A stretch of DNA of 64,000 nt from Pararhodobacter sp. (GTDB lineage Bacteria; Pseudomonadota; Alphaproteobacteria; Rhodobacterales; Rhodobacteraceae): the NCBI GenBank assembly GCA_020832545.1, contig JAFIEK010000001.1:186001-250000 (forward strand), given 5' to 3'. A program made the position numbers and the translations under genes. Positions within the stretch are counted from its first letter, which is position 1. The number at the start of each line of letters is the position of its first letter. Below are positions 34,325 to 43,201 of the stretch, piece after piece. The notes under the pieces are model-generated. The model did no database searches and was not told where the DNA came from. It saw only the letters and a program-made list of their open reading frames with translations.

Positions 34325-36573
34325 TGGCACTCGACAACAAGACAGACGCGGGCAAGCGCCAGTTCAAGATCGTCGGCACCCGGCCCTTGCGGCCAGACGG
34401 CGTTGACAAGGTCACGGGCCGCGCGCGGTTCGGGGCCGACATGTCAGCCCCCGGGATGCTGGTGGGCGCAGTTCTGCGCAGCCCGCATCCCCACGCGCAG
34501 ATCAGATCGATCGACACCACGCGCGCCCGGGCGCTGCCCGGTGTCCATGCCGTGGTCACCCGTGCTGATTTCCCGACAGTCGATGACGCCGCCATCGCCG
34601 ATATCCTTGACAACTGCATGGCGGGCGACAAGGCGCTTTATGACGGCCATGCGGTCGCGGCGGTCGCAGCCGCCTCGGGCGCAGTTGCACGCCACGCGCT
34701 TGAACTGATCGCGGTTGATTACGCGCCCCTGCCCTTTGTCACCGATGTGGATGCGGCGATGAAACCGGACGCGCCCGCCCTGCATCCAAGCCGTGCGGAC
34801 GAGACCGTACCGCCGGGCCTTTCGGCCAATGTCATGGCGCGCCATCAGTTCGGTCATGGCGATATCGAGGCCGGGTTGGCTGCAGCCGACCGGGTGCTTG
34901 AACGCAGTTACCGCACCGAGGCCACGCATCAGGGCTATATCGAGCCGCATGCCTGTCTGGCTTCAGTCGGCCCTGACGGAAAGGCGGATCTGTGGTGCTG
35001 CACGCAGGGCCAGTACATGGTGCGCAACACCTGCGCCGCAATCCTTGGGATGGAGCAGGGCAGCCTGCGCGTCACACCATCAGAGATCGGCGGCGGGTTT
35101 GGTGGCAAGACGACCGTGTTTCTGGAACCCGTCGCGCTGTTGCTGTCAAAAAAGGCCGGTCGCCCGGTCAAGATGGTGATGAGCCGGGATGAGGTGTTTC
35201 GCGCCTCTGGCCCCACGGCCTCCACCTCGATTGACGTGCGCATCGGCATGACAAAGGACGGGCGCATCACCGCCGGATTTGCCGAGTTGCGCTATCAGGG
35301 CGGTGCATACCCGGGCTCGCCGGTTGATATGGGGTCGATGTCTGCTTTCGCGCCCTATGATCTGGAGCATGTGAAAACCATCGGCTGGGATGTGGTCACC
35401 AACCGCCCCAAACAAGCGGCCTACCGTGCCCCGGGGGCGCCGATGGCGGCTTTTGCTGTCGAAAGCGCGATTGATGAGCTGGCGCGCGGCTTTGGCCTTG
35501 ATCCGCTTGAGGTTCGGCTGAAGAACGCGGCGCGCGAGGGCACGCGGGCCTCCTATGGGCCCACCTTCCCGGCAATCGGGCTGGAGGCGACGCTGCGGGC
35601 CGCAAAGGACCATCCGCACTGGTCGGCACCGCTTGGCCCCAATCAGGGCCGCGGCGTGGCCTGCGGGTTCTGGTTCAACTTTGGCGGTGACACCTGCGTC
35701 AGCCTCAACATTACCCCGGACGGCACGGTGACCGTGTCCGAGGGCAACCCGGATATCGGTGGTTCGCGCGCCTCGATGTCGATGATGGCCGCCGAGGAGC
35801 TGGGCATCCCCTATGAGAAGGTGCGCACCATCATCGCCGATACCGGCTCGCTGGGTCAGAACGATGTGACAGATGGCAGCCGCGTGACCTTTGCCGTGGG
35901 CCTTGCCACAATCGAGGCCGCCCGCGCCGCCAAACGCGAAATGTGCAAACGCGCCGCGCAGGTCTGGGGAATCGACGCTGATGCCGTGATCTGGGAGGAC
36001 GGCGCGGTGCGCCCGGTCAGCCCGAACGCGGGCAAGCACCCGCCCATGACACTGGCCGAGATCGCTGCGATTGCGTCAAACACCGGCGGCCCCATCGCCG
36101 GGCATTGCGAGGTCAATGCCGAGGGCGCGGGCGTCAGCTTTGGCACCCATATCGCCGATACCGAGGTAGACCCGGAAACCGGCGCGGTTAAGATCCTGCG
36201 TTACACGGTGTTGCAGGACGCCGGAAAGGCGGTGCACCCGGACTATGTGGAGGGCCAGTTTCAGGGCGGCGCGGTGCAGGGCATCGGCTGGGCGCTGAAC
36301 GAGGAGTATATCTATGGCGACGACGGCAGGTTGCAGAACGCGGGCTTTCTTGACTACCGCATTCCCGTTGCATCAGATTTGCCGATGATCGACACCGTAA
36401 TCCTTGAAATCCCCAATCCCGGACATCCTTACGGCGTGCGCGGTGTTGGCGAAACACCGATCGTTCCGCCGCTGGCCGCTGTTGCCAACGCGGTTTCGCA
36501 TGCCACCGGCGTGCGGTTGACGCATCTGCCCATTTCACCGCCAAGATTGCTGGCGGCGATCAGGGCGAAGTAG
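34324..36573 (+). CDS. Molybdenum hydroxylase, molybdopterin-binding large subunit (CoxL/XdhB type)
   Basis: 749 residues of the molybdopterin large subunit family. The cofactor motif GGGFGGKT is at residues 256-263 and the catalytic base is Glu710 in GVGETP. The active-site loop reads AYRAPGAP (Tyr367-Pro373), not the VAYRCSFR loop with the Cys that binds copper in aerobic CO dehydrogenase, so this is not a form I CO dehydrogenase. Substrates of the wider family include purines, nicotine-like heterocycles, aldehydes and 4-hydroxybenzoyl-CoA; sequence alone does not say which. It forms one translational unit with the FAD and 2Fe-2S subunits and is followed by a MoaD-like gene. Confidence 0.93.
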   Translation: MALDNKTDAGKRQFKIVGTRPLRPDGVDKVTGRARFGADMSAPGMLVGAVLRSPHPHAQIRSIDTTRARALPGVHAVVTRADFPTVDDAAIADILDNCMAGDKALYDGHAVAAVAAASGAVARHALELIAVDYAPLPFVTDVDAAMKPDAPALHPSRADETVPPGLSANVMARHQFGHGDIEAGLAAADRVLERSYRTEATHQGYIEPHACLASVGPDGKADLWCCTQGQYMVRNTCAAILGMEQGSLRVTPSEIGGGFGGKTTVFLEPVALLLSKKAGRPVKMVMSRDEVFRASGPTASTSIDVRIGMTKDGRITAGFAELRYQGGAYPGSPVDMGSMSAFAPYDLEHVKTIGWDVVTNRPKQAAYRAPGAPMAAFAVESAIDELARGFGLDPLEVRLKNAAREGTRASYGPTFPAIGLEATLRAAKDHPHWSAPLGPNQGRGVACGFWFNFGGDTCVSLNITPDGTVTVSEGNPDIGGSRASMSMMAAEELGIPYEKVRTIIADTGSLGQNDVTDGSRVTFAVGLATIEAARAAKREMCKRAAQVWGIDADAVIWEDGAVRPVSPNAGKHPPMTLAEIAAIASNTGGPIAGHCEVNAEGAGVSFGTHIADTEVDPETGAVKILRYTVLQDAGKAVHPDYVEGQFQGGAVQGIGWALNEEYIYGDDGRLQNAGFLDYRIPVASDLPMIDTVILEIPNPGHPYGVRGVGETPIVPPLAAVANAVSHATGVRLTHLPISPPRLLAAIRAK

Positions 36574-36586
36574 GGGCGCGCGCGCC

Positions 36587-36832
36587 ATGCCACGGGTCAA
36601 GCTCTGGGGCTCGCTTGCCGCGTCCATCGACGGACAGAGCGAAGTGGAGGTTCGCGCCCGGACGCTGCGTGAACTGCTCGACACGCTGAAGCAGGAGTAT
36701 CCGGCGCTGCGGCCCCAGCTGGACCGGGGTGTCTCGGTGGCGATTGACGGGGTGATCTATAACGATGACTGGTTCACCCCGATCCGCGATGACAGCGAGG
36801 TTGTGCTGCTGGCACGCCTGAAGGGCGGTTGA
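36587..36832 (+). CDS. MoaD/ThiS-like sulfur-carrier protein
   Basis: 81 residues with the beta-grasp ubiquitin-like fold and the required C-terminal Gly-Gly (ARLKGG) on which the thiocarboxylate is built. LWGSLAASIDG, RTLRELLDTLKQEYPAL and VAIDGVIYNDD are MoaD-like. It lies 13 bases after the molybdenum hydroxylase large subunit in the same direction, so it may supply sulfur for the enzyme's own pterin cofactor or for the sulfido ligand. No partner E1 (MoeB/ThiF) is in the window. Confidence 0.88.
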   Translation: MPRVKLWGSLAASIDGQSEVEVRARTLRELLDTLKQEYPALRPQLDRGVSVAIDGVIYNDDWFTPIRDDSEVVLLARLKGG

Positions 36833-37040
36833 CGCAGACCGGGCCGCGCGGCAATCGACCCCGCTGCCCGGATACCCCGTTTCGCCCAGATCCAGCTTCG
36901 CCGAAACCTTTAGCGCAGGAACCGGGTCGCGCGATGCGCGCGCTTGCTGGCATGGTCATGGCCGGGAACAAGATACCCCGTTATGCGCGACCGCCCGTTG
37001 CGCATGCGGTCCATCGTCCCAATAAAACGAGGGAGAGACG

Positions 37041-37985
37041 ATGCCGCATTCAACCCAGCGCCCCATGACCTTGCCAGAATGGGCCATGCTGCTTGCCCTG
37101 TCGATCGTGTGGGGCGGGTCATTTTTTTTCAACGAAATCGCGGTGCGCGAGCTTCCGGTGTTCACCGTTGTTGTGTCGCGTGTGGCGCTGGCCGCGATCA
37201 TCTTGCTGGTCATCCTGCGCCTGCGTGGCGAGCGAATGCCGCGCGAGCGCTGGGTGTGGGGCGCGTTTTTTGTCATGGGGCTTTTGAACAACGCCATTCC
37301 CTTCACGTTGATCGTCTGGGGCCAGCAGCATATCGCCTCGGGCGTGGCCTCGATCCTGAATGCCGCGACCCCGCTTTTCACCGTCCTGCTGGCGCATGTC
37401 CTGACGCGCGATGAACGCATGACCGGGGCCAAGTTCGCCGGGGTCCTGATCGGCTTTGGTGGGGTGACGGTGATGATCGGCGCAGAGGCGCTGCGCGATC
37501 TGGGGGTGCATGTGATCGCGCAGATCCTGTGCCTTGCCGGTGCACTCTCTTACGCTTTTGCGGGCCTTTACGGGCGCAGGTTCCGCGCCATGGGCATCAG
37601 CCCGATGGGCACGGCAACCGGACAGGTGATCGCATCAAGCCTGATCATGACGCCGCTGGTGATGGTTCTGGACCAGCCATGGACCCTGCCTGCCCCCAGC
37701 CTGAGCGCTCTCGGTGCGCTGATAGGCGTGGCCGCGATATCCACCGCGCTGGCCTATGTCCTGTATTTTCGCATTCTCGCCACGGCGGGAGCAACCAATC
37801 TGCTGCTGGTCACATTCCTGATCCCGGCAAGCGCGATCATGCTTGGCACGCTCTTTCTAGGCGAGGTCCTGCTGCCCCGACATATCGCGGGTATGGCGCT
37901 GATCGGTGCCGGGTTGGCGGCGATTGACGGGCGGCCGTGGCGGGCGCTGCGGGCTGTGACGGCGTCTCGCAGGCAAGCGCCCTGA
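37041..37985 (+). CDS. DMT-superfamily exporter (EamA type)
   Basis: 314 residues with ten hydrophobic helices arranged as two EamA repeats, the usual drug/metabolite transporter plan. IVWGGSFFFNEIAVRELP begins repeat 1 and ALSYAFAGLYGRRF repeat 2. Members export amino acids, purines or metabolites. The ATG at 37041 is preceded by GAGGGAGAG. It stands alone, 208 bases after the MoaD-like gene. Confidence 0.92.
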   Translation: MPHSTQRPMTLPEWAMLLALSIVWGGSFFFNEIAVRELPVFTVVVSRVALAAIILLVILRLRGERMPRERWVWGAFFVMGLLNNAIPFTLIVWGQQHIASGVASILNAATPLFTVLLAHVLTRDERMTGAKFAGVLIGFGGVTVMIGAEALRDLGVHVIAQILCLAGALSYAFAGLYGRRFRAMGISPMGTATGQVIASSLIMTPLVMVLDQPWTLPAPSLSALGALIGVAAISTALAYVLYFRILATAGATNLLLVTFLIPASAIMLGTLFLGEVLLPRHIAGMALIGAGLAAIDGRPWRALRAVTASRRQAP

Positions 37986-38121
37986 CAGGCGCGCATTTCT
38001 GCTCATCCCCCGATGCCGGCGCGTGCCCGTCTGCCGTAAACGTTACAGCGGCGCGCCACATCATTGGGAACTAAATACATACCATGCGCGTTCTTGTGCT
38101 AAGCAAGGAAACGAGTTCGAC

Positions 38122-38292
38122 ATGGATATAACCTGGGCGTTGCCTGCATCTGCGATGACACTGCTCTTTTTGCAGTCGATCATCGGCAAGTGGCAAATGA
38201 CCGTACGGCCTGACCATCCTGCCAACCAGAATCTGACCCGTGCCAGCGGCCTTCTTGGTCGCGGCGCGGTCGACCCCCTTGAGCGTACATAA
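38122..38292 (+). CDS. Possible small membrane-associated protein
   Basis: 56 residues beginning MDITWALPASAMTLLFLQSI, with one hydrophobic stretch. AAGGAAACG lies 12 bases upstream of the ATG, slightly far. No homologue is known to me. It sits in the 378-base gap between the DMT gene and the OmpA gene, where the rest holds only an A-rich stretch and the OmpA ribosome site. It could be a chance frame. Confidence 0.25.
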   Translation: MDITWALPASAMTLLFLQSIIGKWQMTVRPDHPANQNLTRASGLLGRGAVDPLERT

Positions 38293-38363
38293 GTCCCATC
38301 CTGCGCCGTTGTGCCGGGACTGGTTCGAGTGATCCTCACAAAAAAGAACGGAAGGAAATAAGA

Positions 38364-40436
38364 ATGCATCGCGCCAATCTCTATGCAAGCACCGCGCTTG
38401 GCCTGTGTCTTGTCGTGCACCCCGGTTACGCTGCGGCAGACATGCCCACCGTCACTGATGAAGACCTTCAGATGTTCGCACCTCAGGTGCAGCCCTGTAT
38501 CATCGCACCCAGCGGCGAAGCTTGCGCAGATGTGATCATTCCATTTTCCGTCTGTATGGATGACCTGAGCGGCAGCCAGTGCGAGGTTCTCTTTGCAGAT
38601 GCCGATGCTGTGGTGGATGATCCCGAACTCAGTGCGCGGGCGCAGGCGATCATGCGGGCCGTTCGGGGCGAACTGGATGAAAGTTCGGATGCCCCCGAGG
38701 CAGAGGAAATTGACGATATCACCACCGATGAGCCTGCTGACGAGCCGACAGAAGATCTGGCATCATCCGCGCAGGACGATCTGTCAGAAGCGCTTGATGA
38801 TGAGGCGCGGGAGTTGCTTGAAACAGTGACCCGTCCCGCCACGGCAGAAACCGAAGACGCGGCTGAGCAAGAGACAGAGGCTGCCGAAGCTGAGGCTGAG
38901 GCGGAAGCAGCGGCTGAAGCTGCGGCGGAAGCAGAGGCAGCGGCTGAGGCTGAGGCAGCGGCGGAAGCAGAAGCGGCGGCGGAAGCAGAGGCGCTTGAGG
39001 CCGCAGAGCTTGAAGCTGCCGAAGCAGAAGCCGCAGAGCAGCCGACGTCCGAGGAAGACGCGCGGACTGCGCGCGATGATATTTTGCGGATTATCGAAGA
39101 AGAACGCGAAAGGCTGCAAAGTGACTCCGGCGACATGGCCGAAGAGGCCCCCGAACTGGTTATCGAAGAAGCCCCGGAAGAAGAATTCGTCGCCCCCGCC
39201 GATGAGATCCGTGAACCTGATCAGCAGGAACGCGCCACCATCGATCAGATGCTGGCAGACCCCGAAGTCGCCTCGGCTGTGAGCGTACTGGGTGCCGCGC
39301 TCGGCATTGAGCTGGGCGCGACGGACGAGGCCGAAGCCGCCCCCGCCCGGCGCTCCGCTGCCGCCCGCGCGGCGCGGCGGGAACGGGCCGAGGACACTGA
39401 GGCGCAGGACGACATGGCCGAGGAGGAAGCTGAAGAAGTGATCGAAGAGGCGGTCACCCTTGATCAGTTGCGCAGCAGCCGCGAAGACTTCGGCTCGCGC
39501 CTGTCGATGGATTACGACACCGACGCCACCCAGCAACGCGCCAGAAGCGAGCGCCGGGATCTGGAACGCGCCGGCCTTGTCGCCCTTGGAGCGCTGGCCG
39601 TCGGCATGATCGTCAACCAGAACCGCGTTGTCGCACGCTCGGATGAGCGGGTCGTCGTCGATCAGGGCGATGGCGAGCTTGAGCTTTGGCGCGACGATGA
39701 TGCGATCTTGCTTCAAGACGGCTCAACCCGCCGGATCGAGCGCTACAGCGACGGCTCTACCCGCACCCGCTGGGAGCGCACGGATGGCACCCAGATCATC
39801 ACGGTTCGCGATGCAACAGGCCGGGTCTTGCGGCGCGAGCGCATGCTGAGTGATGGCACAGTCTTTCAACTGATCGACGACACGCGCGACTACACGCCGA
39901 TCATCGTGTCCGAACTTCCGCCCCTGCGCACCCGCGAATTGCGGATCACGCAGCGCACCGATCCTGAACTGGCGCTGGCCATGCTGCGTGAAGCCGAAGC
40001 CGACGCACGCGCGATGGACCGCAGCTTCTCGCTGCGCCAGATCCGCGAAACCCGCGAGCTGCGCGAGCTTTTGCCGCTGCTCAGCCCGGACCCGATCACG
40101 TTTGAAACCAACCGCGCGAATGTGCGCGCCGACGAGGTGTCAAAACTGTTGCAGGTCGGGCGTCTGATGGAGCGGTTGCTGGCCAATAACCCGCGCGAGA
40201 TCTTCCTGATCGAAGGCCATACCGATGCCACGGGGCCTGCCGCGTTCAATCTGGGCTTGTCAGACCGGCGCGCGGAATCTGTGGCGCTTGCCCTGACCGA
40301 GTACTTCGACATTCCGCCGGAAAATCTGGTGGTGCAAGGCTATGGCGAACGCTACCTGCGCATCCGGACCCTTGCGGCAGAAGAACGCAACCGGCGCGTG
40401 GCCATCCGCCGGATCACACCGCTGATCGGTCTGTGA
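38364..40436 (+). CDS. OmpA-family outer-membrane/peptidoglycan-linking protein with Ala/Glu linker
   Basis: 690 residues. Signal peptide about 1-25. A Cys-containing N-terminal region follows (CIIAPSGEACADV...CMDDLSGSQCEV), then a long acidic linker that includes a nearly pure Ala/Glu tract (residues 173-225) and further Glu/Asp-rich stretches to about 395. A hydrophobic helix (LVALGALAVGMIVNQN) comes next. A beta-rich segment of YSDGSTRTRWE/RTDGTQIITVRDATG type (about 430-500) precedes the OmpA C-terminal domain (about 585-690: ITFETNRANV, IEGHTDATG, LSDRRAESV, NRRVAI). The protein probably bridges the outer membrane and the wall. GAAGGAAATAAG precedes the ATG. A hairpin lies downstream. 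Confidence 0.9.
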   Translation: MHRANLYASTALGLCLVVHPGYAAADMPTVTDEDLQMFAPQVQPCIIAPSGEACADVIIPFSVCMDDLSGSQCEVLFADADAVVDDPELSARAQAIMRAVRGELDESSDAPEAEEIDDITTDEPADEPTEDLASSAQDDLSEALDDEARELLETVTRPATAETEDAAEQETEAAEAEAEAEAAAEAAAEAEAAAEAEAAAEAEAAAEAEALEAAELEAAEAEAAEQPTSEEDARTARDDILRIIEEERERLQSDSGDMAEEAPELVIEEAPEEEFVAPADEIREPDQQERATIDQMLADPEVASAVSVLGAALGIELGATDEAEAAPARRSAAARAARRERAEDTEAQDDMAEEEAEEVIEEAVTLDQLRSSREDFGSRLSMDYDTDATQQRARSERRDLERAGLVALGALAVGMIVNQNRVVARSDERVVVDQGDGELELWRDDDAILLQDGSTRRIERYSDGSTRTRWERTDGTQIITVRDATGRVLRRERMLSDGTVFQLIDDTRDYTPIIVSELPPLRTRELRITQRTDPELALAMLREAEADARAMDRSFSLRQIRETRELRELLPLLSPDPITFETNRANVRADEVSKLLQVGRLMERLLANNPREIFLIEGHTDATGPAAFNLGLSDRRAESVALALTEYFDIPPENLVVQGYGERYLRIRTLAAEERNRRVAIRRITPLIGL
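38880..39038 (+). repeat. Ala/Glu codon repeat inside the OmpA gene
   Basis: 53 codons that are almost all Ala or Glu, built from degenerate repeats such as GCGGAAGCAGAG and GCTGAGGCTGAG, with one Leu run near the end. On the protein level it would form a long charged alpha-helix or extended spacer. Repeat-number change by slippage is possible. Confidence 0.85.
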
Positions 40437-40461
40437 TCCACGGCTGACCCGGCACTTTATC

Positions 40462-40492
40462 AGGCGGCAATCTCGCGTCGGGATTGCCGCCT
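40462..40492 (+). terminator. Perfect hairpin after the OmpA gene
   Basis: AGGCGGCAATC and GATTGCCGCCT form an 11-bp perfect stem with a 9-base loop, 26 bases after the OmpA stop and 22 bases before the convergent VOC gene end. No T-run follows, so it may work in both directions or need Rho. Confidence 0.6.
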
Positions 40493-40513
40493 GTTCTGTA
40501 GACAAGGCTGGCG

Positions 40514-40906
40514 CTACGGCGCGTCATAGCACACGAACGCCAGTTTGTTGCCGTCAGGGTCGCGAACATACGCACCATAAAAGCCATCACCATACTGCGG
40601 CCTCCGCCCCGGCGCGCCCTCACAGCATCCCCCGTTTTGCAACGCCAGTTCATAGAGCGCGTCAATGATCCCGGCATCGCACAGGAACGCCGTCATCGCA
40701 CCATTTCCTACATTTGCCTGCCTGCCATCAAACGGATAGCCGGTGAAGAAACGCGGAAAGGCCTCATCATCGCGTTTGCCCCAGGACGCCGAGTGTTCGT
40801 CGCGCCAGCACTGATCCAGACCCATCGCCGCGAACAAGGGATCATAGAACCTCAGCGCGCGCGCAAGGTCCTGGGTTCCAACCATTGTATAGCCGATCGC
40901 GTTCAT
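40514..40906 (-). CDS. VOC-family (glyoxalase/bleomycin-resistance fold) protein
   Basis: 130 residues of the vicinal oxygen chelate fold, with the N-terminal LARALRFYDPLFAAMGL and the C-terminal YGAYVRDPDGNKLAFVCY motif. One metal-binding Glu-like position is not obvious (the end reads KLAFV rather than xxEL), so metal use is uncertain. Start 40906 is the family-like one (MNAIGYTMVG), with GGAG upstream. It is divergent from the Rrf2 gene, which could regulate it. Confidence 0.85.
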   Translation of the reverse strand: MNAIGYTMVGTQDLARALRFYDPLFAAMGLDQCWRDEHSASWGKRDDEAFPRFFTGYPFDGRQANVGNGAMTAFLCDAGIIDALYELALQNGGCCEGAPGRRPQYGDGFYGAYVRDPDGNKLAFVCYDAP

Positions 40907-41028
40907 CGTGCTCTCGCTCCCCATGCTTCTTTTTCGCCGCAGAGTGCGGCCTTTCCGGCGCGTGATCAATGTCAGCCTGTGCCCCTGTCGTCAGACCCGC
41001 GCGGCGGAAATCTGCTTGCGCGGGGTTC

Positions 41029-41064
41029 TTGACGGCCAATCATTTTCGTAACATATGGTGTTAC
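41029..41064 (+). promoter_or_regulatory. Promoter and palindromic operator directly before the Rrf2 gene
   Basis: TTGACG (41029-41034) is a good minus 35 element. A palindrome GTAACA-TATGG-TGTTAC (41048-41064) ends at the base before the ATG and contains a TATGGT minus 10 candidate. There is no ribosome site, so the transcript may be leaderless, and a bound Rrf2 protein would cover the start. Spacing to the minus 10 is not ideal (19). Confidence 0.45.
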
Positions 41065-41508
41065 ATGAAACGTGACAGCCGCCTCTCCTCCGTTCTCCAT
41101 GCCCTGCTGCATATGGCCGAGCAGGATGGCCCCATGACGTCCGAGGTGCTTGGCCAGTGCCTGCGCACCAACCCGGTCGTGGTGCGCCGCACCATGGGAT
41201 TGCTGCGCGAGGCAGGGCTGGTGACGGCTGAACGCGGGCATGCGGGCGGGTGGCGCATCTCGGTCGATCTGGAAACGGTCAGCCTGCGCCGGTTGCATGA
41301 AGCCTTGGGCGAACCGGCGATCTTTGCCATCGGCAACCGCAATGAGACCCCGGAATGTCTGGTCGAGCAATCGGTCAACGCTGCCCTTGAAGGCGCCTTT
41401 GCCGAGGCCGAGGCCCTGCTGCTGGAACGTTTCGCCGATGTGACGCTGGCAGATCTGGCCAAGGATTTCGCCCGCCGCCACGCGGGACGGCGGGATACAA
41501 TGGAGTAG
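41065..41508 (+). CDS. Rrf2-family transcriptional regulator
   Basis: 147 residues. The winged HTH matches Rrf2 (MKRDSRLSSVLHALLHMAE, VLGQCLRTNPVVVRRTMGLLREAGLV, GHAGGWRI). Only two Cys are present (Cys in GQCLRT and in PECLVEQ), so the three-Cys Fe-S site of IscR/NsrR is missing; the effector is probably a thiol-reactive or other signal. It is separated by only 3 bases from the flavin oxidoreductase gene, and the pair is a common cassette. A palindrome abuts its start. Confidence 0.88.
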   Translation: MKRDSRLSSVLHALLHMAEQDGPMTSEVLGQCLRTNPVVVRRTMGLLREAGLVTAERGHAGGWRISVDLETVSLRRLHEALGEPAIFAIGNRNETPECLVEQSVNAALEGAFAEAEALLLERFADVTLADLAKDFARRHAGRRDTME

Positions 41509-41511
41509 GTA

Positions 41512-42399
41512 ATGCAGGATGTAATCATAATCGGGGGTAGCTACGCCGGAATGGCCGCCGCCCTGCAACTGGCGCGCGCGCGGCGCAGGGTTCTGGTGAT
41601 CGATGCCGGGCAACGGCGCAACCGTTTCGCAGGCCATTCGCACGGCTTTCTGGGCCAGGACGGGGTTGAACCTGCCCGCATCTGGGCCGAGGCCCGCAGC
41701 CAGTTGGAAGCTTATCCGACACTGCGTTGGGTTGAGGGCAACGCCAGCGTGATTTCGGGCCATAAGGATGATTTCCGGGTAAGCACCGACAGCGGCGCAG
41801 ACCACACCGGACGCCGTGTTCTGCTGGCAACCGGGGTCGTTGATCAACTTGCCGATATTCCGGGCTTGACTGAGCGTTGGGGAAAATCGGTGTTTCACTG
41901 CCCCTATTGCCACGGCTATGAGCTTGATCAGGGGCGTATCGGCGTCATCGCCAGCGGCCCGATGTCGCTTCATCAGGCGCAGATGTTACCGGAATGGGGC
42001 ACGGTCACGTTTCTGACCAACGCAGCCCTGAGCCTTGAGTCCGAGCAGCGCACGGATCTGATACGGCGCGGTGTGACGATCGAGGAGGAACCGGTTGCAC
42101 GGATTACGGGGCGAGCCGAGGTGGAGCTGCGCGATGGCCGCACCCTGCCCTTTGCGGGCCTTTTCATCGCCACCCGCACCACGCCTGCAAGCCCGGTGGC
42201 CGGGGCGGCAGGCTGCACGCTGACCGAGACACCGATGGGCACCCAGATCATGACGAGCGAGAGCAAGGAAACCAGCGTTCCCGGCATTTTCGCCTGTGGC
42301 GATGTCGCCCGTGCGCCGCATTCGGTGTCACTGGCGGTCGGCGACGGGGCCTGGGCGGGGGCGCAACTGCATCGCTCGCTTGTCTGGCCGGAAAGCTGA
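41512..42399 (+). CDS. FAD-dependent oxidoreductase with thioredoxin-reductase-like CPYC motif
   Basis: 295 residues. The FAD-binding IIGGSYAGMAAALQLARA starts at residue 6, the redox motif FHCPYCHGYE carries Cys130 and Cys133, and the C-terminal FACGDVARAPHSVSLAVGDGAWAG binds FAD. The region that would be the NADPH-binding GGGNSA motif reads IASGPMSLHQAQM, so the electron donor may not be NADPH. It follows the Rrf2 gene by 3 bases. The cassette probably senses and handles redox stress. Confidence 0.9.
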   Translation: MQDVIIIGGSYAGMAAALQLARARRRVLVIDAGQRRNRFAGHSHGFLGQDGVEPARIWAEARSQLEAYPTLRWVEGNASVISGHKDDFRVSTDSGADHTGRRVLLATGVVDQLADIPGLTERWGKSVFHCPYCHGYELDQGRIGVIASGPMSLHQAQMLPEWGTVTFLTNAALSLESEQRTDLIRRGVTIEEEPVARITGRAEVELRDGRTLPFAGLFIATRTTPASPVAGAAGCTLTETPMGTQIMTSESKETSVPGIFACGDVARAPHSVSLAVGDGAWAGAQLHRSLVWPES

Positions 42400-42418
42400 A
42401 GGCTGCGGGGGCTGCACG

Positions 42419-43117
42419 TCAACCCGTCTGCCCCTGCGCCTTTGCCTGCGCCACGTAGTCGCGCAACAGCGCCACACGCTGCGGTCGGAATGTGGTGCCC
42501 CCCGGCTGCACCGCCTCGATCCGCGCGGCGTGAAAGACCCGGTAATCCTGCCGTAGCTGGCACAAGGCCAGAAGCAACACCGACTCTGGGCTGTAGGACA
42601 GTCCCAAAGGCCAGATCTCGCGCGCGGTCCGGTTGCCGCTCAGATCACGGTAGCATATCTGCAAACTCTGCTCTTCCCAGCAGGACCGCAGCAGCAGTTC
42701 CATGTCGATGGCCACCTCGGGGCGGGTTTCCGTGGGCCGCCAGACACGCATGACCGTGTGCATCGCCTGACGCGCCTGCCGGTCAGGCAAGGTCGCGATG
42801 ATCCGCGCCATCGCATCACGACCGGCGCGCGAAAGCCGGGTATCGCCCAGATGATCAAGACTGCTCAGCCCCAGCATCAGCGCCTCGATCTCGATGCGCG
42901 AAAAACTTTGCGGCGGCAGAACCGGGTCTTCGGTCAGCGAATAGCCCAGCCCCGCCGCCCCGTCGATCAACGCCCCCCCGGCGCGCAGTGTGGCGATGTC
43001 GCGGTATAGCTGGCGGCGCGATATCTCGGTCTCGGCAGCCAGACGTGCCGCTGTCACCGGCGCGGGCAGCCGCCGCAGCGCCGCCATGAGGCGCATCAAT
43101 CGGTCTTGTCGGGCCAT
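42419..43117 (-). CDS. DeoR/YafY-type HTH regulator with WYL domain
   Basis: 232 residues. The N-terminal HTH_11 (about 1-60: RLMRLMAALRRL, TAARLAAETEISRRQLYRDIATLR) is followed by a WYL-like domain (IDMELLLRSC, ICYRDLSGNRTAREIWPLGLSYSP). It converges with the flavin oxidoreductase gene (19 bases between stops) and is divergent from the GST gene. A role in GST control is likely because HTH-WYL genes often sit next to their target. Confidence 0.9.
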   Translation of the reverse strand: MARQDRLMRLMAALRRLPAPVTAARLAAETEISRRQLYRDIATLRAGGALIDGAAGLGYSLTEDPVLPPQSFSRIEIEALMLGLSSLDHLGDTRLSRAGRDAMARIIATLPDRQARQAMHTVMRVWRPTETRPEVAIDMELLLRSCWEEQSLQICYRDLSGNRTAREIWPLGLSYSPESVLLLALCQLRQDYRVFHAARIEAVQPGGTTFRPQRVALLRDYVAQAKAQGQTG

Positions 43118-43201
43118 GGAATGCCTGCCGTTTCCTGCTGCCGCTTTCTGTCAGCAGCGACACGTTATGCTGCGATGAACCGAATCGAAAGGAGGCATCT
43201 G

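Noticed and set aside
35146-36039. Minus-strand frame of 297 codons inside the molybdenum hydroxylase large subunit
   Set aside because: Antisense shadow of a strongly conserved gene; no motifs.
34324-36573. Aerobic CO dehydrogenase large subunit
   Set aside because: The active-site loop is AYRAPGAP, not the Cys-containing VAYRCSFR of form I CO dehydrogenase.
41065-41508. IscR/NsrR-type Fe-S sensor
   Set aside because: Only two Cys are present and they do not have the three-Cys spacing of Fe-S Rrf2 proteins.
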